The notes below the pieces were generated by a model. The model had not been told where the DNA came from. It worked only from the letters and a program-made list of their open reading frames with translations, and searched no databases. 64,000 bases of DNA, taken from positions 5,739,658 through 5,803,657 of the forward strand of contig NW_009799179.1 in the NCBI RefSeq assembly GCF_000213175.1, in the 5' to 3' direction. Positions 34,601 through 47,297 of the stretch are shown here, one piece after another. The position numbers and the translations under genes were made by a program. Numbering within the stretch: the stretch's first letter is position 1; the number at the start of each line of letters is the position of its first letter. The DNA is from Neurospora tetrasperma FGSC 2508 (lineage: Eukaryota > Ascomycota > Sordariomycetes > Sordariales > Sordariaceae).

Positions 34601-37600
34601 TATTAAACCTTCGTCTCCTAATATCTTATTATTCTATATTCTTTTATATATAATAAATAATCAACCAGCGGTTATTTTTAATATAATTCCTATTAGAAGT
34701 ACTAATTCTAATAGGCTTATATAACCCCTATTATTAAATCTATTATTTAATACCAATTCTATAGCAATTCTTAAACGTTTAGAGAGGGCTTAAGCGTCTT
34801 ATAGATCGTCCGATCCTTCGTTTAATAATTGAATAACCTCTATTGAGAGTAATTAAAAGCCGTTTAACTAAGTTAGAACGTTAAAGAAAGTAAATATTTA
34901 AATAAGTTTACTAACGTTAATAGACGGACGGAAGCCTAATTTATTAGAGGTTTAGTATAAAAGCTAATATATACTATTTACTTTTACTGAAGGATAAACT
35001 ATTAAAGCAATTCCGGATATTACTCTTAGGAATAGGGAGATGAATTTGTAAAAAATTATATTATATTTATAAATTAATATTAAATTTAGCTTTAATATAC
35101 CTATTATTACCGTATATCTTAATTCGGGTTATTTATTAAAAGTAGTAAGTAAAGCGTTTATTAAATAGTTTTCGCTAAATATAAAATATATAGTAATACT
35201 ACCTAATATTATAAAGGGCGTTAATTCGAAGATTATTATTAATGTGGTCATTAAATTTAATTTCTATATAGAAGGAAAAGTTAATAGTATTAAAATTAAT
35301 AAATATTTCTAAATATCTACTTTAATTATTAATAAATTAGGCCCGAATATATTATTGGAAATAGACTTCCTTTGCTACTACAGTACGAAATTAAACTTTA
35401 ATACCGTTCTATACTCTTTTAGATCGGTTTTTAATATAAAAATCTAAAGTAAAATTTATTCTAAAAAAATTAAAGGGGGAGAAGATATTCTAATTACCGA
35501 AATTTTTACGAAGTTTAATATTCTACTATTAGAAAGTTAATTAGGACTTATCCCGGTAAAGTATAGCGCCCAATTTAGTAATTAGTATAATTTAAATAAA
35601 CGTTCCGCTTATAATTTTTATATATAATACCCTTAATTGCTAAATACTATAGTAGATAGTAAGATTCGTAAGGTTGTACTATATCTAAACTAATCTAAAG
35701 AACTAATATTTATATTTAGAAGAATATAGGTAGGTATAATTATATAACTATTGTATAAAATTAGTAAAATAACTATATTAATTAATACTTCGGACGTAGC
35801 TTTTCTTATCCCCTAGATCTAAATTAGATTTACCTAAGAATAATATACTATATTTATTAATAAAGTTATAAAGGACGAAAAGGAAGTAGTTATTAGGAAG
35901 AGCGCCTTTAAGGTGCCCTCCTATAGTATTACTAAGCCTATCGATATTGAAGCTATTCTTTCTAAAGTAGGTATTAATATTTATAATATTAATTTTAATT
36001 TCTTAAAGTAAATTAAAAGCCTCCTAGACAAATACGTCGACGTTTTTAGAGATAGAGGGATTATACTAATAAAAAAAGGGATAAAATATATATTAATTTA
36101 GTTAAAGGATAGTAAAATTAGTAAAGAATTATTAGACTTTACCTTTTGGGTACTAAGGATTACGAATTTCTTGATAAAAAGTATAATAAAATATATATTT
36201 AAAGTAAAATATCGTTTATATTTTAACTAATTCTTATTACTTACTTAATATTTATTATTTAGAAAAAAATTAATAAGGTTAATAAAGGACGTATAATAAT
36301 TAATCTTTACCTACTTAATAGTATTACTATATTAAACGTATATCCCTTACCCAATTAAGAAAATATTATTAATATTATAATTAGTAAAAAATTCTTTTCG
36401 ATTTTTAATACGGCCGGATTTTTCTATTAACTATCTATTTTGATTAAATATTATAACCGTATAGTAATTATTAATCTTCGAAATTTTAAGTAGTTTAATA
36501 TTATATTAATAGGCTTTGAAAATTCTCTAACGTTCGTACAAAGATTTATAAATAGGCTATTCTTCGAATATTATTTATTTGTACGTACCTATATTAATAA
36601 TATTATTATTTTTAGTGATATTTAGGAGGAATACTTAGTATATTTAACTATTATTATAGGTCTCCTTAATAAGTATTATATTTATATTAATACTAATAAA
36701 TCTTTTGTAGGGTATCCTTCTATATAATTACTAGGTAATATCGTAGATAGAAAGGGTTAAAAATATATAAAAGATTATATTAAAGCCTTTTAGAAGTTAA
36801 CCTTCCCTAATACGTTTAATAATCATAAAACCTATTTTAATATAATTAATTAATTATATTAAAATATACTATAGTTCGCCGTTAAAGAGGAATTATTTAA
36901 CCGAAAGAAGATAGAACTATTATAGTAAATATATAAATTAGGTAATTTATAAGTAGGTTCGATAAAATAAGTAAAACGAATATATACGTTGAAAATTAAA
37001 TTCGAACCGACCTCCGAAGAATATAAAGCTTTCTATTTTATATAAGAAAACTTATACAATTAAGCCTATCTTTTCTACTATATAAAGAGCGAAGTATTAT
37101 TTATTAAGACCGACGCTAGTAGTTCGGCTTACGGCATCTATATCTTCTAGTTAAAATACCTATAGGACGGAAAATCTATTCCTAGAATAAGTAAAATCCC
37201 GTTAATTATAATTAAATTAGTATACTTCCTATTAAAATTAAGGTCCTCCGCCGAAAAGAAGTACAATTCTACGGAAGTAGAAATTGCGGCTATTATTTAG
37301 GCTTTACGAAAATTCTGGAAAATAGTTCAATCCAACGAATATTATATTAATATTATTATTAATTATACTTCTACCGCCGGAATTATTAAATATATATTAC
37401 TATATACGATGGATTTAATTAAAATTAACTTAAAGTTTATAAATATTACTAATTAGGTATCCTAATTCAATTTAAATATATTTTATATCTCTAAATTATT
37501 AAATATTATACCAGATATACTATTAAGATTGCCGATTGCCGAAGTAATTAACGAGAACGATATATCCAACGAGTTGGCCGATATTTAGTCTAATTTTTAC

Positions 37601-39349
37601 GTAGGTAGAAAATATTAATTATTAGGATAATTTTTAACGCTTTTTTTCTTATATATATAGAAATTATCCCGGATATATATTAAGTCTCGCTAATTATTGT
37701 ACTAGGATTTTATTAATAATTAATTAAAGTTTATCCTAAGGACCCTAAGTACGTTAGAATTCTTTGTTTAATTAATAAAATTAATGCTCTAGGGTATATT
37801 TATATATAATAGTTAGGAAAGCGCCTAAATTTACCGGCGGGCCTCTATTTATTCCAGGATAAGCTATTTTACTATATTAATTATTAAAATATACGTTGGT
37901 TATATATTCTCTGGGTTTATATGTAGAAAATATTGGAGTTAGTATATAATAAGAAATACTATTTTAAAATTAACTGGATAATAAATAATTTATTATACTT
38001 CTATATAAGAAGGAAGATTTAGATAGTACGCGAATATATTAAATATTACGAAATTTATTATTAGAATTAATAAAATTGGCAACCGATATTTGGAGAGTTA
38101 TTACTAATTCGGACGTTCCTAAGGCCGTTTTATATAATAATTATAAATTTCGTTACTAATATACTGATAATTAAAGCGGCCGGTACAATACAGGCTCTAA
38201 AAGGTTTCCTAGAGCTTAATATAATATATACTATTATTTATGAATTTAGTAAAAAGGTACTATTAATAATTAAGTATTCTACCTACAATATATAAAAATA
38301 AATTAAAGTATTGCTTTAGATTTTATAATTCTATAATTAGGGTCTACTAATAGCTATTATTAGCAACCGAAATCCTAAATTCGTTTTAGCGATTTGGAGG
38401 AGTATTTTCGAAGTATTGGCTATTAATCTACTATTTTTAACAGTATACTATACTTAAATTAATAGATAGTCGGAGAAAATTAATTAGACTATTAAAATAG
38501 TAATTTGTATATAGTATATAATAAATATTATTCCTTAAATATTAATATTAGTAGTATTATAGTATAATTTGAATAATACTATTTAATTTATAATTAAGTT
38601 ATTACTAAATAAAATTGGTATATAATTTTAAGCTATAGGCTGCCTTCAATCTACTTATACCGGATAATTAGAAAGCTACTACTACGGAATCCTTAGCTCT
38701 TATCCGTTAAGAATACTAATTTAAAGCTATAGAATTTATTAATTGGGCTAGGATAGTTATTAAAGAGCGATATAATTCTAAGTATTTTCTAATAACCTTC
38801 GAGGTAAGTAATAAAGTTTATTTACATTTTAGGAAAGGTTATTATTTATTTAGAAGCCTAAAGAAGAAATAGTTAGTAGAGTAAATAGGTCCCTACTAAA
38901 TCCTTAAGAAAATTAGTTTATTAGCTTATAAATTTAATTTACTTAGTACTTAGCGTACCTATCCTATTATATCCGTAGTATATTTTTATAAGTTAATATA
39001 AAGCCCTAATCCGTTTAATTACAAAATTCTGCTACTATTATTAATTAAAGTAGACGGGTAGGAAGAATAGGAAATTGAAAATTTCGTTACTAGAAGTTAA
39101 AGTCCGTTAAATATATAATATTTAATTAAATAGATTAGATACTAAAATAAAAATAATATATAGGAGTTATATAGTAAATTTATAAGAAATTCGAAGGAAA
39201 TAGTAGAAGAATTCAATATAAAATATTTATTAGAATTACCGTTCTAAGGTAATCGTAGGAGGGTAATTTAGTACGTTGGAGGTATATTTTATCGGATACG
39301 TCGTTGGAATTGATAGAGGGAGTAACAACCTTTTCGCTAAAAGAGGGGG

Positions 39350-42197
39350 AGGTTATTAGAAATTATAATAATTTGAGAATTTTTTCCTTTATTTTAATTT
39401 TTCTATTATTTCCTCGTTATATATTTTTATAAGTAGTTATATTTTCTATATTTTCTATTAAGATTTTTAGAATTTTGTTTAGTAATACGTCTAAGCGGAA
39501 ATAAGCCTATTACTAATAGTATATAGGATAATATATTGTACACTATTTATAATTTCGATTAAAACTTTTTCTATTTCAATTAAGTAAGTACGTATAGTTA
39601 TATAAAGGCAGCGGTATTTACGGTTATATATAGTAAACGGCCCCGGTAGGTAAGTACTAATAAAGGAAGAGTCTTAGTACGTACGTATATAACTTTTAAA
39701 AGAATTAAAATTATTTAGCTACTTTTATACTCTCCTTCTTACTCTAGTAACCTTATTATATTCTACCTAATCTTTATAATATTCAATTCTACTATAGCTT
39801 CCTTTATATAGTAATTTTATTAGACTAATTGTTATTTATTAAGTTTCTTTATCTTATATTCGCTAAATTACAATTTTAGTACAATAAGATAGCCGACGTT
39901 AATATAGAATCCCCGCCGTTTATTAACAATATAATTATAATTTTTAATAATTAGATTAATAGTTTTAATTATAATAGTAATTTATATAATTTTATTATAG
40001 ACCGGTAGTTCACCCCGTAATCGCTCGAGTACAATCCCCGGTTTAATATATTAATTAATATAGCTAAATATTTTAGCTATTATATTATTAATAATCTTCT
40101 TAATAAGATTATTAATTTAGGAATTAATAGTATATACGTTGTATTTTCTAACTTTATAATTAACTTTATCGAATAGATAGACCTAGTTTAATTTAGGTAG
40201 TTTTTTAACTACGTCCGGTATAAGTAAATTATTAATACGATTAATAATTTCAGTTAACATCATTATATTTATAATCTATTTAACCATCTTCCTAATAAAT
40301 CTTTCTAAACTACCTAAAGCGTCCTTATTTATAATATTAAGAAGGTAAATAATAGTAGACGTTTAGTACTAATTATAATTATTAATTATCTCTTTATATT
40401 ATATAATAATAAATTATACTTTATATTTTATAGTACTATTAATTATACGGGCGAATTAATTAATATAAATTTAGTAATTTTATATATTATTAATAGTAAT
40501 TTTACCTATATTATAAACGCCCTTTTATCGATTATATTTCCGGAGGATTTAATTTTTAGTAATTATAATAGATCCTAGTAGGAATAGGACTTTAACGTTT
40601 TTATTAAATTTTATAATATTGAAATTTAGGCGACGTACTTTAGAGGAATTTATAATTTAATTCTTACTATTACTATTAAGTTTAGTAATACAATATTTAG
40701 AAGAGGATATATAGAGAAATTAATTATTACTAATTAACGTTTTATAGATTATATTCCGGCTATTCTCTATAATATATATCCTAACGGTCGTATTATTAGA
40801 AGTAGCAATATTGATTTTACTAATATTTAAAAATACCGAGAGGTTGCTTAGTTAATTAATAAAATTTATAAAGCCTTATAATTAGTAATTAGGGCTATTC
40901 CTACTTTAATTTATATTAAAATTCCGATTATTAAAGTAACTTTAAGAAAGGTATATAAAGCCCCGACCCGAATTGTATAATTATATTCGGTTATTATTAG
41001 TAAGAGTAGTAATAAAGGAAAAGTATACCCGACCTTTATTAGTGCCTTCGCTAACTATAATTAAAATTACGTTAATTTTGGTATTGAAATCGATTAGGAG
41101 TTGCGTATTGAAATTGAAAAAGTTATTAAAGCGTATATAGAGAATAAAGAAGAGTATAAGTATTAGTTTATTAGTAATTACTCTTTTTCGTAGTATAAAT
41201 TTATTTGTAATATTAAAGTAGTTTTTAATTTAGCTTTTAATAAGAAACGTAAAGGAGATAATAATTTTACGGACTATATGCTCTCGAAAGTAATTTTATT
41301 AGCTATTTAGTATTCTAATTATAGTATTAGCCTTCCTAAGTAGATTGGCGGTCTATTAAATAAATTTAGTTACTTTTATTATATTTAGGGAGCGTTGGTT
41401 AAATTGGCATTGAATAAACTTCCTAAGGTTAAGAAGTTAATTAACTATATTGTTGAAGTTAATAAAGAATTTATTATACTTATTAATTTTATTTCCTATA
41501 AAGAAATTGAAGGTATATTAATAAATGCTTTTTAAAAGTAGTTTATAGTACTAGTAGTTTCTAATAAATATTAGGATTAAATTGTATAGAAGTTATAAAT
41601 AGAATTAACGACCCTTTGTACTAAATTTGGAGAAATATAGGAGTTTCGCATTAAATGTTACTCTATAATTTTATTTATTAGTAGACTTTATATATTTAAC
41701 TTTATTCTTAGTATTACTACTCTTTATAATATTCGTTCCGGTAACCTTTCGCTTTATTATATACCCGGCTGGACCGGTTTGTTTAATAAATTCTATTCGA
41801 TATTGGTTCGTTCGGGCTCTTACTTCAATTCTTTATTTACTACCTGCTCTCTTCGCTGTAGTTATTTCCCTACCGATTAGGAGCGAGAAGATTCGTTATT
41901 GGGATGTAAGCGTTCCCGTTAAGATATGTAGCGTATAGACGAGAATAAGGAGATGGAGGAGGAGGATTTTAACGATCGCTAGCCTTATTATGAATATAGT
42001 TATTGAAGGATCGGTATTAGGTTATTGAATTATATATTCTATTCGGATAGTTGTATATTTTATATATTTAGTAGCTAATTTAGGTATAAGTTAATAGATG
42101 AAGGCTCTAATAGATAACAGGATTTTTTATATATATAATTAAATTTAATAACTTTATATAGATAGTGAGCACTCTTCTCCTTTTATTGAGGGGGAGA
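39350..42197 (+). other. extra coding-like region between pol and the 3' LTR
   Basis: About 2.8 kb inside the large element that ordinary Ty3/gypsy elements lack. The first 450 bases are pyrimidine/AT-rich and noncoding. From about 39880 to 42100 one plus-strand frame keeps a protein-like composition, though broken as the rest is. I recognise no family. It begins just after a second polypurine-like run (AAAAGAGGGGGAGG, 39340-39353). It may therefore be a third gene of the element, or part of a second element in a nested arrangement whose other end I could not find. Confidence 0.45.
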
Positions 42198-42536
42198 TGT
42201 TATACGGTATTCTTAGTAGATATTTAGATATTCTATTTTATTATAATAGCCGCTTATTAGAGTATATAGTTTATTATATAAGAGTGTTCGTCCCGTTAAC
42301 TTCTATTAAAGTTGATGGATTATTAATTAATATTATATTAATTTTATATCTATTTTGCTTATACTTAGTAAAGTTGTGTGCGAGGTCCTAGGTTGAGGCT
42401 TGCGATAATTCTTATCTTTAGCTTCCTTTAATAAGACTATCGTTAATCGTTACGTATTATTGCTCTATCTAGCAACTAGTTGCTTACTTTATTATTCTTT
42501 GTTGTTATTACTTGTGAAGCCTATCTTTGCATAATA
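42198..42536 (+). repeat. 3' LTR of the 11.25-kb element
   Basis: 339 bp, begins TGTTATACGG straight after the polypurine tract and is followed by the target duplication CTTAA. Confidence 0.85.
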
Positions 42537-42541
42537 CTTAA

Positions 42542-43640
42542 ACTTATATAATCTTTATTTATGGTTCTTTTAAAAGAATTTCATAAAATATTAGTAGCTT
42601 GGAACACCATTTATGTTTTTGGTTACAGTCTTAGTATTTTATTAAATTTAATCTTTTTTGAGACTCTTTGATTCTAAGTAAATTCTAGCATACCTTTTTT
42701 CTTTGACTTTCTTTTTCTAAAATTATTTTGAACTGTACGAATTTCTAATTAGAATATTACTAAAACTTTGTATTTTGGCCAGAAATTAACAAAGTTATAA
42801 GAGGTTGAAAATAAGGAGATTGAATAGGCAGGTAGTTGATGTAGATATATAGGGGTGTGGAAGACACTACCATAGTGAGATGAGTAAGTTAAACCCGTGG
42901 ATCAGGTCATTGGACACACAGTGCCTACGAAGCTTTGGCTTTGGTAGTCAGTGGAAGATACCTGACAGGGAGGTAAAACTTTGGCTCGCAACCGCAGTAC
43001 GTATTTTTTAACCATTACTATAGGTGTCTGATTAGATCGGCACGTTATTTCCGCACCGCCCTATTCTTGTTGTACATCCCCTCCTGCACATTAGGGCGCT
43101 TCGCTAGGTAGAGGTACCCACTAGCCCACTAACTCTGGCTTGGATGCTCTTGGCGGGCTTGGATCGCTGTCACGCCGACTGACTCAGCCCAAGCAAGCTC
43201 AGGGCTCCCATTCCCAGTCGCTGTAGTTCAGTGTCAGGTTGACCTAGGTGTCAGAGTTGTCAGGGGGGGGGTTTGGGAGTTGTCCGCGGATTGGAACGTA
43301 AAGCGGCTACCTAGGTACCTTGACGGATCCATACTCCATGCAGTGAGTGGTTAAGTACCGTGCACTTGCGTCTCTCCTTGCTGCCAGCCATGATCATCCC
43401 ATCCGCCCCAGTTCCCGAGTATTTATTCCTCTTGTCGCTCTCGTAGTCAAACGCCGTCTTACCGCCTCATATTCATTCTCCGTTCGCCTGCCCGTCGTTT
43501 TTGACAAGTGCCGTCTCTGTGTCCGTCCCTGGCCACCCGACAAATAGACTATATACACTATACACCTACCAGGAAAACCGTGAGACCTACCTACTTCTAC
43601 GTGCTCGAAGTGTCTACCATCAGCCCACGCATCAACAAAC
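42542..43640. other. block edge and promoter region of the CYSTM gene
   Basis: The right flank of the large element stays AT-rich to about 42830, then composition becomes normal. From 42840 to 43640 lie the promoter and leader of the small cysteine-rich gene. It holds GGTACC motifs at 43103-43119 and 43307-43320, a run of G at 43263-43271, and a CT-rich leader with TATA-like ACTATATACACTATACAC near 43547. No other gene is seen. Confidence 0.45.
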
Positions 43641-44023
43641 ATGTCGGCTCAGCAATACTACCAACAAGGCCCCCCTCCTCAAGGATATGGACCGCCGCCT
43701 CATCAGGAAGGATATCCCCAATACCCTCAGCAGGTGAGTTTGGAGTTCCCGGCGGCGTTCCTCACCGACCACACAAGCCCGCTACCTCAAACCGCAAAAA
43801 CTAACTCGGTGATCGGTTGCAGTCTTATGGTCAGCCTCCCCCACAAGGGTATTACCCTCCGCAAGGTCAGATGCAATACCAACAGCAGCCTCCTCCTCAG
43901 CAGAGCGGTGGTGGGGACGGATGCTTCAAAGGGTGCATGGCGGCTCTCTGTTGCTGCTTCGTGGGCGCCGAATGCTGCGAATGCTGCGCTGACTGCTGCG
44001 AATGCTGCGCTGAGTGCTGTTGA
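43641..44023 (+). CDS. Small cysteine-rich CYSTM-type protein
   Basis: Two exons (43641-43733, 43823-44023) give 97 residues. The N-terminal two thirds are Gln/Pro/Gly/Tyr-rich (MSAQQYYQQGPPPQGYG, GYYPPQGQMQYQQQPPPQ). The last 33 residues hold 15 cysteines: CFKGCMAALCCCFVGAE followed by ECC-type repeats to the C-terminus. This is the layout of CYSTM (cysteine-rich transmembrane module) proteins, tail-anchored stress-response proteins of fungi and plants that often bind or buffer metals and associate with the plasma membrane. A dibasic or signal-peptide start is absent, as expected for the family. The tail cysteines could instead be palmitoylated; the sequence cannot tell. The gene stands alone in a 1.6-kb island between two mobile-element blocks. 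Confidence 0.8.
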
Positions 44024-44434
44024 TATAGTGAGGATAAGCATCACGATCTCGACGGTTGAAGGTGGATGTTGATGGATCTGAACACAAGCCTCTGAGAATT
44101 ATTCTTGGAGCAACACGGGCGCAATGCATGCGGAACCCAATACACATGTGCACAATATAGGCACGCCAGTACACGAGATAGATGGCCGCAAGCTTCGTCA
44201 GCTGGATTGGCAAAGGCAAATGCAATGAGCTGTCTGTTAATGGACGGCAGCATCCTCGTTTGATAGTCAATCACATCTTTAGTTGGGAAAAGGGTTAAGG
44301 GGCGTTGTGGATATGTGCACACAGGGTAATGATTAGCGATCACCTCGGTTTCTTACCAAGAGGCATCGGAGGGGAAGGGGAGGCTTGACTTGTGGTTTTA
44401 TGCTAATACCTAAAGAATCATCATAACATATTTA
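44024..44434. other. 3' region of the CYSTM gene
   Basis: Normal composition, no open frame of note; presumably the transcript end of the cysteine-rich gene. The mobile element with terminal inverted repeats begins at 44435. Confidence 0.45.
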
Positions 44435-45319
44435 CAGTAGAAACCCCCCCTTTTGCTAAAGATTTCNNNNNNNNNNNNNNNNNNNNNNNNNNNNNNNNNN
44501 NNNNNNNNNNNNNNNNNNNNNNNNNNNNNNNNNNNNNNNNNNNNNNNNNNNNNNNNNNNNNNNNNNNNNNNNNNNNNNNNNNNNNNNNNNNNNNNNNNNN
44601 NNNNNNNNNNNNNNNNNNNNNNNNNNNNNNNNNNNNNNNNNNNNNNNNNNNNNNNNNNNNNNNNNNNNNNNNNNNNNNNNNNNNNNNNNNNNNNNNNNNN
44701 NNNNNNNNNNNNNNNNNNNNNNNNNNNNNNNNNNNNNNNNNNNNNNNNNNNNNNNNNNNNNNNNNNNNNNNNNNNNNNNNNNNNNNNNNNNNNNNNNNNN
44801 NNNNNNNNNNNNNNNNNNNNNNNNNNNNNNNNNNNNNNNNNNNNNNNNNNNNNNNNNNNNNNNNNNNNNNNNNNNNNNNNNNNNNNNNNNNNNNNNNNNN
44901 NNNNNNNNNNNNNNNNNNNNNNNNNNNNNNNNNNNNNNNNNNNNNNNNNNNNNNNNNNNNNNNNNNNNNNNNNNNNNNNNNNNNNNNNNNNNNNNNNNNN
45001 NNNNNNNNNNNNNNNNNNNNNNNNNNNNNNNNNNNNNNNNNNNNNNNNNNNNNNNNNNNNNNNNNNNNNNNNNNNNNNNNNNNNNNNNNNNNNNNNNNNN
45101 NNNNNNNNNNNTTTTAGTGGGAGAGAGCACTTATACCCTTGTACCGGGGGGGGGGGGGCAGCTGGCTCAAATGACCCACTTTTTTAGTCTATCAGCAGGC
45201 TTCCAGTGGCCAAGAGGCTCATGTCTGGTCTGTGCGCAAGCACCCTCTTTTGCAAAACCCCCCCTTTTATTAAGAATTTTAGCTACTAGAATTATTAGTA
45301 AAAGTAGGGGTTTCTACTA
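44435..45319. mobile_element. TIR element with TA target duplication, interrupted by an assembly gap
   Basis: The left end (CAGTAGAAACCCC from 44435) and the right end (GGGGTTTCTACTA to 45319) are inverted repeats that extend, with mismatches, for about 30 bp. Both ends are flanked by TA (44433-44434, 45320-45321), as in Tc1/mariner/Fot1-type DNA transposons and their MITEs. Most of the interior is the N gap, so a transposase cannot be seen or excluded. Just inside the right end lies a second, plus-oriented copy of the AAACCCCCCCTTTT end (from 45258), which makes the right terminus a hairpin and may mean two elements are joined. Confidence 0.6.
44467..45111. other. assembly gap (645 N)
   Basis: Undetermined bases; the true length is unknown. 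A G-run of about 13 at 45146-45158 and C-runs at the element ends are likely reasons why sequencing or assembly failed here. Confidence 0.99.
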
Positions 45320-45499
45320 TAAAGGTCTTTTATAGTCTTTATTAATTTGTATTATTCTTGGACTATTGTAGTTTAAATATATTAAAAATATGTTTGTTGG
45401 TAATATCTAATAGTTTTTAATCTTACTTCCTACTATATTAATTAGAAATGGATTTATATATTAAAATAGGCTTGAAGATGATTTAATATTAATAAGTAA
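45320..45499. other. AT-rich spacer
   Basis: TA-rich sequence without coding potential, between the TIR element and the 401-bp repeat. Confidence 0.5.
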
Positions 45500-45900
45500 A
45501 ATAATATTCTTTTACCCTAACTATATAACTATAGTGCCTTATTGGTATAGGGTCCTTCTCTAGGTTCTCTGGAGGGGAAAACTGTATAGCGTTAAGCGCC
45601 GCCAGATAAAAACCTCTAGCTTTATTTTGGCTGTAGTCTACCTACGCTGCTCCTACTTTGCTTATAGCTATAACGGTTCTTACCTACTACTATAGCAAAT
45701 TAATTTCGTCCCTTCTTCTACTATATTATTCCGATACTAGAATAATAAGAATAATAGGAATAGGACTAGGAACGCCGCCTTCCTTCGCCGCTTCTTCGTT
45801 TCAACCCCTACTGCTCCTTCCTCCGCCTTCCTTCCGCTTCTCCGTCCTATCTCCCCGTTTGCGTCCCCACTCCTCCGCTTCGTCGCCCCCGTTTATATAC
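45500..45900. repeat. 401-bp dispersed repeat, copy 1, with 10-bp flanking duplication
   Basis: This sequence aligns along its length with 56514-56930, and its first 50 bases also with 58742-58790. It is flanked by TAATAAGTAA on both sides (45490-45499, 45901-45910). Its second half is strongly pyrimidine-rich on the plus strand. This copy is less decayed than the one at 56514. It may be a solo terminal repeat of the element at 56514-58791, but a 10-bp duplication is long for an LTR element. Confidence 0.6.
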
Positions 45901-47297
45901 TAATAAGTAAGCTTTATTATTAATTATAATATTATTTTTACTATTAACTCATAAATCATTACTTTAATCTATTAGCGTCTTGTAATAAATAATATTATTT
46001 TTGAAACCTTTGGTTTATAATATAAGATTCTAACAAGAGTTTGATCTATATAAAAAAGAGTTCCAATTGACTGATAATTATAATTTAAATACTTAATCTC
46101 TTCTTATTAATAATAGAGATATTATATAATATTATAAGTTAATATATTAAATTAAAATTAAATAAAAGCGGTTTTATATAGAGAGCGAGTAAGTACTAAG
46201 TTAAGACTTTAGTTTTTATATGAGGAATAAAAAGAGAATCCTATTATTATAGGCTTTAGTACTCAATTATAATAAGTTATATAAGTGTATACTAAATATT
46301 TTATTTAGTAAATAGAATATTCTTCTATCTTTTAATAATTTAGCCCAGAAGCATTATATACTTTTGACACTTTAATACTTATATATATACAAAAACTATA
46401 TAAAATATAGTAATATAAACTTACTATACGAACTATAATTAAACTACGTAAGTATATAACTATACTATTATACTATATTTAAATAGCTGTACTTGGCTAA
46501 CTATACTAATATAGTGTAGTACCTATTTATATATAGAAATATAGTAGTAATACTTAGAGTAAGAAATATTAAGAATAGAGTAAAATATATACTTTTGGAA
46601 AATTAAAAAGAAGAAAAGTATATTCAAAAAATAAGTTATATAGAAAGAATATAGACTAACTAGTTTATATACGCGTAGGTATATAGAAATATATATAACT
46701 ATAGCTAATAATAGCTTTAGTATATTATTATATAGTATAATTGTATTGTAAAGTAACTTTATAATACTAAGTATTATTAAAAGATTTCCTAATAATAAAG
46801 AATATACTATATTTAAATTAAAGGTAAGATCACTCTTAAACTGTAATAGGATCTTTTAAAAAATATAAAATAAAAAGAAAAAGCTTTAAATACATTTATA
46901 TAAACTACAAGTAAATTGTTATAGGCATTACTACTATATTCCTATATATAGATAGGTGCTGTACTGTAGTAGTATAGCTAGCTATACAGCTGTTTGAGTG
47001 CAGTACAGTAGTTACATACCCACGTAGCCCAGTCTGGCTGTGGTCCGTGTACTGGATCTACAGCGTGCCCTATATAGTTCTCGTACGCATATAGGATTCT
47101 CTTCCTATTCCTCGTACAATAATTAAAGTCTTACTATAGTGCTTACTCGCGCCCTATAATATAAATATCTAAATTATATAAGTAATTATAGAATTTATAT
47201 GTAAGTTAGTTATAGTTAACTCTTATATAATATTTTTTCTAACTTATAAAATTATTAAAAAGGTAAATATTATTAGTAAATTTAAAGCTTATATTAG
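45901..47297. other. AT-rich block with a pair of 65-bp inverted arms
   Basis: No coding potential. 46181-46245 on the plus strand matches the reverse complement of 47091-47155 (shared core GCGAGTAAG..AAGACTTTA..GAGAATCCTAT). The arms enclose about 845 bp, in which 46920-47090 is of normal composition and contains short palindromes (AGCTAGCTATACAGCT). Confidence 0.5.
46181..47155. repeat. inverted repeat pair, possible old TIR element
   Basis: Two arms of about 65 bp (46181-46245 and 47091-47155) in inverted orientation, with identity interrupted mainly by transitions. The size (975 bp) suits a non-autonomous DNA transposon, but I could not find a convincing target duplication at the arm ends. 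Confidence 0.45.

Larger units (their letters stand above)
31285..42536 (+). mobile_element. Fossil Ty3/gypsy-type LTR retrotransposon, 11.25 kb, RIP-degraded
   Basis: Bounded by two 339-bp LTRs (31285-31623 and 42198-42536) and a perfect 5-bp target duplication CTTAA (31280-31284, 42537-42541). A polypurine tract (GAGGGGGAGA) ends directly before the right LTR, so the element reads on the plus strand. Traces of gag (about 33400-34450), protease, reverse transcriptase (catalytic-motif region near 36582-36620), RNase H (about 37000-37500), integrase (about 37900-38900) and a chromodomain-like end (about 39050-39250) follow in Ty3/gypsy order. The copy is broken many times over by transition mutations of RIP type and cannot be active. 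It is unusually long: about 2.8 kb lie between the end of pol and the right LTR. The LTRs differ from each other mostly by transitions, so divergence cannot be read as a clock. Confidence 0.82.

Noticed and set aside
30000-42830. AT-rich sequence as mitochondrial DNA or a nuclear mitochondrial insert
   Set aside because: It contains LTR pairs, target duplications and gag-pol order, and is continuous with nuclear genes. Its composition fits RIP, with excess TpA.
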